Source of the DNA: DATHGT01 sp035317605
Lineage (GTDB): Bacteria; Methylomirabilota; Methylomirabilia; Rokubacteriales; CSP1-6
DNA length: 13,458 bases
Assembly: GCA_035317605.1 (NCBI GenBank)
Contig: DATHGT010000370.1
Coordinates: 1 to 13,458 of the forward strand
Direction of reading: 5' to 3'
The position numbers and the translations under genes are program-made. Positions within the stretch are counted from its first letter, which is position 1. Every line of letters starts with the position of its first letter. Below are positions 1 to 5,934 of this stretch, in pieces. The notes beneath the pieces are model-generated. The model made no database searches and was not told the DNA's origin. It worked only from the letters and a program-made list of their open reading frames with translations.

Positions 1-1146
1 CCGTTCTCGCTCACCGGCCAGCCGAACGCGATGGGCGGGCGCGAGACCGGCGGGCTGTCGCATCTCCTGCCCGGATATCGCGGCGTGACCGACGCCGAGC
101 ATCGCGCCGCCGTGGAGCATCACTGGGGCGTGCCCGCCGGCCGCATCGGAGACCGGCCCGGACTGGCGGCGCTCGAGATCTTCGAGGGTCTCGCGCGCGG
201 CGACGTGAAGGCCGTGTGGATCCTCGGCACGAACCCCGCGGCCTCGATGCCTGAACCCGAGTTGATCGCGACCGCACTTCGCCGCGCGGAGCTGGTGATC
301 GTCCAGGACGCCTATCACCCGACCGAGACCACGCGCTTCGCCGACATCCTGCTGCCCGCCGCGCAGTGGCCGGAGAAGGACGGGGTGATGACCAACTCCG
401 AGCGCCGGGTGACGTACCTGCCGAAGCTCGTGGAGCCGCCGGGCGAGGCGTGGCCCGACGCCGTCATCCTCGCGCGCTTCGCTCACGAGATGGGCTGGAA
501 GGCGGCGTTCCCGTACGCGAGCGCCGCGGAGATCTTCGACGAGTTCGTCGCGCTCACCTCGGGCACCCGCTGCGACATGGCCGGGCTCAGCCACGCGCGT
601 CTCTCCGCCGACGGACCGCTCCAGTGGCCGTGCCCCGCGCCCGATCATCCCGGCACCGAGCGGCTCTACACCGACGGCCGCTTCGCCCACGCCGACGGCC
701 GCGCGCGGCTCGTTGCCGTCGAGCACGCGGAGCCCGTGGAGACGCCCGACGCGGCCTACCCGTTGACGCTCACCACCGGGCGCGTGCGCGATCACTGGCA
801 CACGCTCACGCGGACCGCGAAGTCGCCGGCGCTCCTGGCCCGCACGCCGGAGCCCTACCTCGAGATCAGCCCGCGGGACGCCGCCCGCGCCGGGCTCAGC
901 GACGGCGACTTCGCGGAGATTGCCTCGCGCCGCGGCGTCGTGATCGCTCAGTGCCGGGTGACCCCGACGATCCGGGAAGGCACGTGCTTCCTGCCGTTCC
1001 ACTGGGGGCACGAGTTCGGCCGGGACAAGTCCGCCAACAACCTCACGCTGAGCGCGCGCGATCCGCTTTCGCATCAGCCCGAGCTGAAGGCCGCCGCCGT
1101 GCGCGTGCGTCGGGCCAGCGCTCCCACGCCGACGGGTGCATCGTGA
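1..1146 (+). CDS. nasA: Assimilatory nitrate reductase catalytic subunit, C-terminal part (5' truncated by window)
   Basis: This is the C-terminal 381 residues of a molybdopterin oxidoreductase that reduces nitrate to nitrite in the cytoplasm. The frame is open from base 1 and begins with TGQPNAMGGRETGG, a segment typical of NasA/NapA, so the real start lies upstream. Next come the molybdopterin domain (GTNPAASMPEP; DAYHPTETTRFADILLPAAQWPEKDG; MTNSERRV) and the molybdopterin-dinucleotide-binding C-terminal domain (LTTGRVRDHWHTLTRT; FLPFHWGHEFG; SANNLT). FLPFHWG is the assimilatory form; periplasmic NapA differs there. The protein ends soon after this domain, with no C-terminal [2Fe-2S] extension of the kind some NasA proteins carry. 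The stop TGA (1144-1146) overlaps the GTG start of nirA, so the two are probably translationally coupled. The cyanobacterial-type nirA partner suggests ferredoxin as electron donor, which is inferred. An alternative is another formate dehydrogenase/nitrate reductase family member, but context favours nitrate. Confidence 0.9.
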   Translation, partial: PFSLTGQPNAMGGRETGGLSHLLPGYRGVTDAEHRAAVEHHWGVPAGRIGDRPGLAALEIFEGLARGDVKAVWILGTNPAASMPEPELIATALRRAELVIVQDAYHPTETTRFADILLPAAQWPEKDGVMTNSERRVTYLPKLVEPPGEAWPDAVILARFAHEMGWKAAFPYASAAEIFDEFVALTSGTRCDMAGLSHARLSADGPLQWPCPAPDHPGTERLYTDGRFAHADGRARLVAVEHAEPVETPDAAYPLTLTTGRVRDHWHTLTRTAKSPALLARTPEPYLEISPRDAARAGLSDGDFAEIASRRGVVIAQCRVTPTIREGTCFLPFHWGHEFGRDKSANNLTLSARDPLSHQPELKAAAVRVRRASAPTPTGAS

Positions 1147-2660
1147 ACCGCATCGAAGCCCTCAAGGCCCAGCGCGACGGGCTCGATATCCAGGACGACC
1201 TGGTCCGGTTCGCGCGAGAGGGGTGGCGCACGATCGCGGACGACGACAAGGAGCGCCTGAAGTGGGTCGGCGTGTTTCATCGCAAGCCGACGCCGGGGCA
1301 CTTCATGATGCGCATTCGCATGCCGAATGGCGTGCTCACCTCGGCCCAGATGCGACTGCTCGGGGAGATCACGCGGCAGACCGGACGCAACGTCGCGGAC
1401 GTGACCACCCGCCAGCAGATCCAGCTCCGGTGGGTCACCATCGACGGGGTCCCGGAGACGATCGCGCGGCTGGAGGCGGCGGGACTCTCGAGTCTCCAGA
1501 CCGGGATGGACAACATCCGCGGGATCGTCGGGTGCCCCGCGACCGGACTGACCCCGAAGGAGCTGGTGGACACCGCGCCGATCGCGGCGGCGTTTCAGCG
1601 GATCTTCCTCGGCAATCGCGAGTTCACGAACCTGCCGCGCAAATTCAACGTGACCATCACCGGCTGTCCCGACAACTGCACGGCCGCCGAGACCCAGGAC
1701 GTCGCGATGACTCCGGCCATCGACGGCTCGGGCGCATCCGATGCGCCCTCGGGCGCCGCCGGCTTCAACCTCGCGGTCGGCGGCAAGCAGGGATCGGGCG
1801 GGGCGACCCTGGCGACCGACCTCGACGCGTTCGTGCGTCCGGACGAGGCGGCCGAGGTCTGCGCGGCGATCGCGCTGCTGTTTCGGGACCACGGTACCCG
1901 CGAGGCGCGCAGCCGCGCGCGGCTGGCCTTCCTCGTGGAGGAATGGGGCGCCGAGCGCTTTCGCAAGGAGCTGGAGGTCCGCCTGGCCCGCCCGCTGCCG
2001 TCGGCCGGGCGGGACGCGCGGAGCCGCGCCGTCACCGATCACCTCGGGGTGTTCCGCCAGCGCGAGGCGGGGATGAACTACGTCGGGCTCAAGACGCCGG
2101 TCGGACGGATCACCGGCGATCAGCTCCTCGAGCTGGCGCGCCTCGCCGACGCGTACGGCAAGAGCGAGGTGCGGGTGACCCCGCTCCAGAACGTGCTGCT
2201 GCCTCACGTCCCCGACCGGCGGCTGGGCGCGCTGCTCGCCGAGCCCCTGCTGCGCGAGCTTCCCTACAACCCCTCGGAGGTCTTTCGGGGGGTCTCGTCG
2301 TGCACGGGCACGGACTTCTGCAACCTGGCCTTGATCGACACCAAGACGCGGGCGATGGCCCTCACGCGCGAGTTCGAGCGACGGCTCGGCAAGACGCGTC
2401 CGATCGCCGTGCGGTGGTCGGGGTGCCCGGCCGGCTGCGGAAACCACCTCACCGCCGACGTCGGCCTGCAGGGCTGCAAGGTGAAGGTCGACGGCAAGAT
2501 CGTCGACGGCGTCCACGTGTTCGTGGGCGGGCGCGGCGGCCCCGAGCCGCGGGCGGCGGCGAGGATCCTCGAGGACGTGCCCTGCGACGAGCTGCCCGAG
2601 GTCCTCGATCGCCTGCTGCGCTTCTTTCCGCGCGGCGAGCGGAAGGAGGAGGCGCCCTGA
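1143..2660 (+). CDS. nirA: Ferredoxin-type nitrite reductase (siroheme, [4Fe-4S])
   Basis: The product (505 residues) should reduce nitrite to ammonium with six electrons, using siroheme coupled to a [4Fe-4S] cluster. It shows the two-fold nitrite/sulfite reductase repeat: a ferredoxin-like half domain near residues 55-110 (GHFMMRIRMPNG; TTRQQIQLRWV), a first catalytic-like half (NLPRKFNVTITGCPDNC), a second half domain (GMNYVGLKTPVGRIT), and the cluster/siroheme ligands C387-X5-C393 (CTGTDFC) and C428-X3-C432 (CPAGC). Length is normal. I chose GTG at 1143 because it overlaps the nasA stop and homology begins just after it; the frame is open further upstream but that part is nasA read out of frame. 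Sulfite reductases share these motifs, so the nitrite assignment rests on the adjacent nasA and cobA. Odd point: a palindromic insert near residue 200 (see the repeat at 1727-1756). Confidence 0.9.
   Translation: MNRIEALKAQRDGLDIQDDLVRFAREGWRTIADDDKERLKWVGVFHRKPTPGHFMMRIRMPNGVLTSAQMRLLGEITRQTGRNVADVTTRQQIQLRWVTIDGVPETIARLEAAGLSSLQTGMDNIRGIVGCPATGLTPKELVDTAPIAAAFQRIFLGNREFTNLPRKFNVTITGCPDNCTAAETQDVAMTPAIDGSGASDAPSGAAGFNLAVGGKQGSGGATLATDLDAFVRPDEAAEVCAAIALLFRDHGTREARSRARLAFLVEEWGAERFRKELEVRLARPLPSAGRDARSRAVTDHLGVFRQREAGMNYVGLKTPVGRITGDQLLELARLADAYGKSEVRVTPLQNVLLPHVPDRRLGALLAEPLLRELPYNPSEVFRGVSSCTGTDFCNLALIDTKTRAMALTREFERRLGKTRPIAVRWSGCPAGCGNHLTADVGLQGCKVKVDGKIVDGVHVFVGGRGGPEPRAAARILEDVPCDELPEVLDRLLRFFPRGERKEEAP
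1727..1756. repeat. Palindrome plus 21-bp in-frame duplication inside nirA
   Basis: Positions 1730-1748 form a perfect inverted repeat: nine-base arms GGGCGCATC and GATGCGCCC around one central C. The nine-base word CTCGGGCGC occurs at 1727-1735 and again at 1748-1756, 21 bases apart, so the reading frame is kept. It encodes a Gly/Ser/Ala-rich linker (SGASDAPSGAAG) before the conserved GFNLAVGGKQGSGG. This could be a slippage duplication or remnant of a small palindromic element. Confidence 0.5.
2643..2650 (+). promoter_or_regulatory. Shine-Dalgarno site for cobA CTG start
   Basis: AAGGAGGA lies inside the last codons of nirA and ends six bases before CTG 2657. It is one of the strongest ribosome-binding sites in the window and is correctly spaced for that CTG. 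No ATG, GTG or TTG is available in the cobA frame at a suitable distance. The site therefore decides the start. Confidence 0.7.
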
Positions 2661-3457
2661 GCCCGGGTGCGCGCGTCTCGTTCGTGGGCGCCGGACCCGG
2701 CGATCCCGAGCTGGTCACGCTCAAGGCGCTCCGCCGGCTTCGCGAGGCGGACGTGGTGATCCACGACCGGCTCGTGCCCGTCGAGCTGCTCCGCGAGGTC
2801 CCCGCCGAGGCCGAGATCATCGACGCCGGCAAGGCGCCGGGGCGCCATTGCCTCCCGCAGGCCGAGATCAACTGGCTGCTGGTGGACCGTGCCCGTCGGC
2901 GGGGGAGGGTCGTGCGTCTGAAGGGCGGCGATCCCGCGGTGTTCGGTCGGCTGGCCGAAGAGATCGACGCCGTGCGGTCGGCGGGCGTCCCGTTCGAGAT
3001 CGTCCCCGGCGTGACCGCGGCGACGGCCGCCGCCGCCCGCGCCGGCATCTCGCTGACCGAGAGGGGCCACGCCTCGATGCTGGTATTCGCCACCGCGACC
3101 GACCACACCGGACGCGCCCCGAGCGGTCTCGACTGGGGCCTGCTCGCCCGGGCCGAGGGCACCCTGGCCTTCTACATGGGCGTGCACACGCTCGAGACCG
3201 TCACCGCGTCGCTGACCGCGCTCGGGCGCGATCCGCGCGAACCCGCGATTCTCGTCGAGCGCGTCGGCGGCGCGGACGAGCGCATCATCGCGGGCCGGCT
3301 GGGCCAGATCGCCGCCGCCGCCCGCGCGGCCGGCGCCGAGTCGCCCGCCATGCTGATCACCGGCCCGACCGTCGCGACGGCGACCGCGCCGTTGACCGCA
3401 CGACGGGTGCATGCCGGCGCTCTCGCCGCCGCCGCGACGGTCGTCGTCGACGCCTGA
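2657..3457 (+). CDS. cobA: Uroporphyrinogen-III C-methyltransferase (SUMT), probable CTG start
   Basis: The enzyme (266 residues) transfers two methyl groups from S-adenosylmethionine to uroporphyrinogen III, giving precorrin-2 for siroheme and cobalamin. Family motifs appear in order: VGAGPGDPELVTLKA near residue 10 (SAM site), DRLV, GKAPGRHCLPQAEIN, VVRLKGGDPAVFGR near 90, then VPGVTAATAAAARAGI and LTERGHASML. Length matches the single-domain SUMT family, so there is no fused CysG dehydrogenase/ferrochelatase part; the later siroheme steps must be encoded elsewhere. Start: homology begins at about codon 7. The only codon in place is CTG 2657, which overlaps the nirA stop (CTGA) and has AAGGAGGA six bases upstream. 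The next candidate, GTG 2684, would cut into the glycine-rich SAM motif. Its place directly after nirA indicates a role in supplying siroheme to nitrite reductase. Confidence 0.9.
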   Translation: MSPGARVSFVGAGPGDPELVTLKALRRLREADVVIHDRLVPVELLREVPAEAEIIDAGKAPGRHCLPQAEINWLLVDRARRRGRVVRLKGGDPAVFGRLAEEIDAVRSAGVPFEIVPGVTAATAAAARAGISLTERGHASMLVFATATDHTGRAPSGLDWGLLARAEGTLAFYMGVHTLETVTASLTALGRDPREPAILVERVGGADERIIAGRLGQIAAAARAAGAESPAMLITGPTVATATAPLTARRVHAGALAAAATVVVDA

Positions 3458-3570
3458 ACGGATCGTTCGCCGCCCGCTGCGCCCCGTCCCCTCCCAAATG
3501 TTTGGTCCTGGGCGAGTCGCAGTGCGAAACTACCGGCAGGTGGTCGCGAGCGGTTCACTTTCCTCGTAAA

Positions 3571-3576
3571 AGGAGG
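3571..3576 (+). promoter_or_regulatory. Strong Shine-Dalgarno site of the secreted protein gene
   Basis: AGGAGG within a purine-rich run (AAAAGGAGGAG) ends four bases before ATG 3581. This contrasts with the neighbouring genes at 4818, 5935 and 10215, which have no such site, and suggests strong translation. I see no convincing sigma-70 promoter in the 123-base gap (3458-3580). Confidence 0.8.
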
Positions 3577-3580
3577 AGCG

Positions 3581-4714
3581 ATGACACAGGTGAAGTGGTC
3601 GAGGATCGGGGTGTTCCTGATGTGCCTGCTCATCGCGACGGTGGCGCCCGCCTCCGCTCAGCTGGCCGATCCCCTGAGTTTGGCCGCGTCCGGCGTGGTG
3701 CTGCCCTACTTCAGCGATCCGGCGGCCGGATTCGTGTCGGTCCTCGAGGTCGTCTCGCCGGTCGTGCCCTCGAGCTTCACCAACCCGATTCACATGGTGT
3801 TCTTCCAGGAGAACTGCGCGCGCAACAAGTCGATCGCGGACTTGGAGACCGCCAAGCAGGCCAAGGCCTACGTCACCACCGTGCTGCCGTTCGCGATCAA
3901 CATCAACGGCCTCGTGGCCATCGGCAACACGCTGCAGGGCAACGATCTGGTCCCGATCAACTTCCCGCTCCACACGCGCACGCACTATATCTCCGTCAAG
4001 GACGGCCGGCTGCGCGAGTTGGAGCCGATCATCCTCGATACGTTCCTGTCGTTGAATCCGGCGTTCCTGCCGCTGGTCGAGAACCCCGGTTTCGGGGGCT
4101 CGGTCGGCCTGTGCGGTCCGGGGCCGGGCGTGTTCGCCGGCAGCATCAACAACGGCTACTGCTGGAGCCCGCTGCGCTCCGCGGCAACCTTCGTCACGCC
4201 GCAGGAGACGGCGTCGCTGAAGGCCTCCATCTACCTGATCTGCCCGACGTCCGACATCCAGGCCAACGCGGGCACCGGCGTCTTCCCGATCGCCGCGGGC
4301 TTCCCGAGGATCCAGAACCGGGACGGCTCGTTCGGGTTCCCGGCGCGCAACGTGATCACGAACGCCAACGTGACGACGCTGCGCGGCCGTATCTACAACG
4401 ACGACGAGTCCGGGCCGAAGGACATCCTGGTGCCGTGCGCGTGCCTGACCACCACCACGGTCGCCAGCATCGACAGCCTCTACAGCACGGCCCCGGTGAA
4501 CCTGGGGGCCCACACCGTGCCGGTGTGGTACACGGAGCTGGAGGCGCAGTCGGTGACTTCGAACCCCGTCATCTCGAACCCGCAGTTCTTTTCCTTCACC
4601 GGCTACTGGGGTCTCACGGTGACGGGTCGTGAGGCGACGCTCTTCCATCGCATGAGCAATGCCTCGCTGGACAACCTGTCGTTCGGGACGTTCAACCCGT
4701 TCGCTAACCGGTAA
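3581..4714 (+). CDS. Secreted protein of unknown function
   Basis: I do not recognise the family. The 377-residue product has a clear Sec signal peptide: positive start (MTQVKWSR), hydrophobic core at residues 9-22 (IGVFLMCLLIATVA) and an A-S-A signal peptidase I site before Q27. The mature part has no further membrane segment and no lipobox. It reads as beta-rich, with many V/T/N/G/P residues, short strands such as SGVVLPYF and FVSVLEVV, and six cysteines (C79, C178, C194, C221, C286, C288) that could form disulfides after export. The SGVVLPYF start faintly resembles uncharacterised exported bacterial proteins beginning with LFPYFEVD-like segments; that link is weak. The gene stands alone: 123 bases after cobA, with its own strong Shine-Dalgarno site and a terminator behind it. 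It is probably an independent, well expressed unit of the envelope or secretome. Confidence 0.85.
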   Translation: MTQVKWSRIGVFLMCLLIATVAPASAQLADPLSLAASGVVLPYFSDPAAGFVSVLEVVSPVVPSSFTNPIHMVFFQENCARNKSIADLETAKQAKAYVTTVLPFAININGLVAIGNTLQGNDLVPINFPLHTRTHYISVKDGRLRELEPIILDTFLSLNPAFLPLVENPGFGGSVGLCGPGPGVFAGSINNGYCWSPLRSAATFVTPQETASLKASIYLICPTSDIQANAGTGVFPIAAGFPRIQNRDGSFGFPARNVITNANVTTLRGRIYNDDESGPKDILVPCACLTTTTVASIDSLYSTAPVNLGAHTVPVWYTELEAQSVTSNPVISNPQFFSFTGYWGLTVTGREATLFHRMSNASLDNLSFGTFNPFANR

Positions 4715-4756
4715 GGCGACGCCGGGCGGCGCTCAGCCGTCCGGTCGCGGTAACCT

Positions 4757-4790
4757 ACAGGCCCGAGGGCTCCACAGCCCTCGGGCCTGT
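4757..4790 (+). terminator. Perfect 15-bp hairpin terminator after the secreted protein gene
   Basis: Arms 4757-4771 and 4776-4790 are exactly complementary over 15 bases with a CCAC loop. The stem lies 42 bases after the stop at 4714. No U-run follows, as is usual in very G+C-rich genomes, so termination would rest on the stable stem. The symmetric stem would act on either strand. It also shields the next gene, whose TANNNT box begins 12 bases downstream. Confidence 0.75.
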
Positions 4791-4802
4791 GGTGTCTCGG
4801 CG

Positions 4803-4808
4803 TAGAAT
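4803..4808 (+). promoter_or_regulatory. Probable -10 box (leaderless) for the SMP-30-like gene
   Basis: TAGAAT lies nine bases before ATG 4818 and there is no Shine-Dalgarno site between. Transcription starting about seven to ten bases after the box would begin at or next to the ATG. No good -35 hexamer is visible; the expected position falls in the terminator hairpin. Confidence 0.5.
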
Positions 4809-4817
4809 GTCGTCGCG

Positions 4818-5738
4818 ATGCTGAATCCCTTCCGCCAGCCGCAACTGATCAAGGCCGAGCCGTTCATGTCGATGCCGGCCAAGTTCCGGAATCGCCGGCG
4901 CACCGCGTGGTCCGATCCGAACCGTCAAGGGGCCGAGGTCGACAGCTTTCTCGAGGGGCCATCGTTCGACCGGGCCGGCAATCTCTACTTCGTGGACATT
5001 CCGTTCGGGCGGATCTTCCGCATCACGCCGCGTGGCCAGTGGGAGCTGGTCGTCGAATACGACGGATGGCCGAACGGATTGAAGCTGCACAAGGACGGAC
5101 GCTTCTTCATCGCCGACTACCGGCGCGGGCTCCTGGCCCTCGATCCCGGACGCGGCGCCGTCGAGCCGATTCTGGAGACCGCGTACAGCGAGGGGTTCAA
5201 GGGGCTCAACGATCTGCACTTCGCGGCGAACGGCGATTGCTACTTCACCGATCAAGGCCAGACCGGCATCGCCGATCCCACCGGCCGCGTGTTCCGGCTC
5301 CGCGCGAACGGGGCGCTGGAGCGGCTGGTCTCCAATGCGCCGAGCCCCAACGGCATCACGCTGAACACCACGGACTCCCAGGTGTACGTGGCCGTCACCC
5401 GATCTCAACAGATCTGGCGTTTGCCGCTGATGGCGGACGGCCAGCCCGCGAAGACCGGTGTGGCCATCCAGCTCTCGGGCGGACACGCGGGACCCGACGG
5501 CATCGAGATGGACGCGGAGAACGGCCTCGTGGTCTGCCACCTGGGCGTCGGCGTGTGGCGCTTCGACGCCAACTGTCTGCCGACGCACCTCGTCCACGCC
5601 GACGGGCATCGCCTGCTCACCAACGTCGCCTTCGGCGGCCCCGATCGCACCACCATCTACCTCACCGACTCCCTGAACGGAGACATCCTCACCGCGCGGT
5701 GGCCGGTCGCCGGCAAGCTCCTCTTCGGCCTGCAGTAG
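4818..5738 (+). CDS. SMP-30/gluconolactonase/LRE family protein
   Basis: A 306-residue six-bladed beta-propeller of the SMP-30/gluconolactonase family, which hydrolyses sugar lactones or related esters with one divalent metal. Visible family features: EGPSFDRAGNLYFVDI near residue 46 (the first E is the usual metal ligand), the repeated blade pattern, NDLHFAANGDCYFTD near 133 (N ligand), SPNGITLN near 175 (second N ligand) and GPDGIEMDAENGLVV near 226 (D ligand). The full ligand set suggests an active enzyme; the substrate cannot be read. There is no signal peptide, so it is probably cytoplasmic. ATG 4818 is preceded by a TAGAAT box nine bases upstream and no ribosome site; ATG 4866 is a possible alternative that would still keep the propeller. 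It appears to be a single-gene unit between two hairpins. Confidence 0.85.
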   Translation: MLNPFRQPQLIKAEPFMSMPAKFRNRRRTAWSDPNRQGAEVDSFLEGPSFDRAGNLYFVDIPFGRIFRITPRGQWELVVEYDGWPNGLKLHKDGRFFIADYRRGLLALDPGRGAVEPILETAYSEGFKGLNDLHFAANGDCYFTDQGQTGIADPTGRVFRLRANGALERLVSNAPSPNGITLNTTDSQVYVAVTRSQQIWRLPLMADGQPAKTGVAIQLSGGHAGPDGIEMDAENGLVVCHLGVGVWRFDANCLPTHLVHADGHRLLTNVAFGGPDRTTIYLTDSLNGDILTARWPVAGKLLFGLQ

Positions 5739-5745
5739 GACCCTC

Positions 5746-5768
5746 GGATGGGGCTTCACCCCCCTTCC
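5746..5768 (+). terminator. Weak hairpin after the SMP-30-like gene
   Basis: GGATGGGG and CCCCTTCC can pair around a seven-base loop with one T-T mismatch, eight bases after the stop at 5738. No U-run follows. It may be a terminator, or part of the repeat-like spacer that continues to about 5880. Confidence 0.4.
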
Positions 5769-5833
5769 GACGCTCGTCGCTCGCTTGCGCTCGCTCCTCA
5801 CCGCCTCCCCCCAGAACAGGATTGCGCGGACCT

Positions 5834-5866
5834 CGATCATTGAAGGGCTCGGCTCGCCGCCGAGCG
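5834..5866 (+). repeat. Palindromic repeat-like element, copy 1 (putA leader)
   Basis: CGATCATTGAAG (5834-5845) is followed 13 bases later by GCCGAGCG (5859-5866). The second half forms a hairpin: GCTCGGC (5847-5853), loop TCGCC, GCCGAGC (5859-5865). The same 12-mer and GCCGAGCG, 14 bases apart and also in a hairpin, recur on the minus strand inside dppF (11554-11587). The surrounding spacer 5739-5934 also has low-complexity CGCTCG repeats. Whether this is a dispersed genomic repeat needs other copies from the genome. Confidence 0.4.
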
Positions 5867-5919
5867 ACTCACCTCGCACTGCCATGCCCGCGCTCGACCA
5901 GCGGCAACGGTCGCGCGCG

Positions 5920-5925
5920 TACACT
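5920..5925 (+). promoter_or_regulatory. Probable -10 box (leaderless) for putA
   Basis: TACACT lies nine bases before ATG 5935, the same spacing as TAGAAT before the SMP-30-like gene. No Shine-Dalgarno site precedes the ATG. No good -35 element is visible at 16-18 bases. Confidence 0.5.
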
Positions 5926-5934
5926 GAAACGTGG

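Noticed and set aside
366..1142. Open frame in the nirA frame upstream of GTG 1143
   Set aside because: This part is nasA read out of frame (Arg/Pro-rich), and the NirA homology starts right after 1143.
3458..3580. Possible promoter (TTGGTC ... AAACTA) before the secreted protein gene
   Set aside because: Spacing is 19 bases and both hexamers are poor matches; I could not support a call.
5785..5934. Longer putA start at 5785 or 5884
   Set aside because: The added residues come from low-complexity spacer and a hairpin repeat; ATG 5935 has a TANNNT box at the spacing seen for neighbouring genes. ATG 5884 remains possible.
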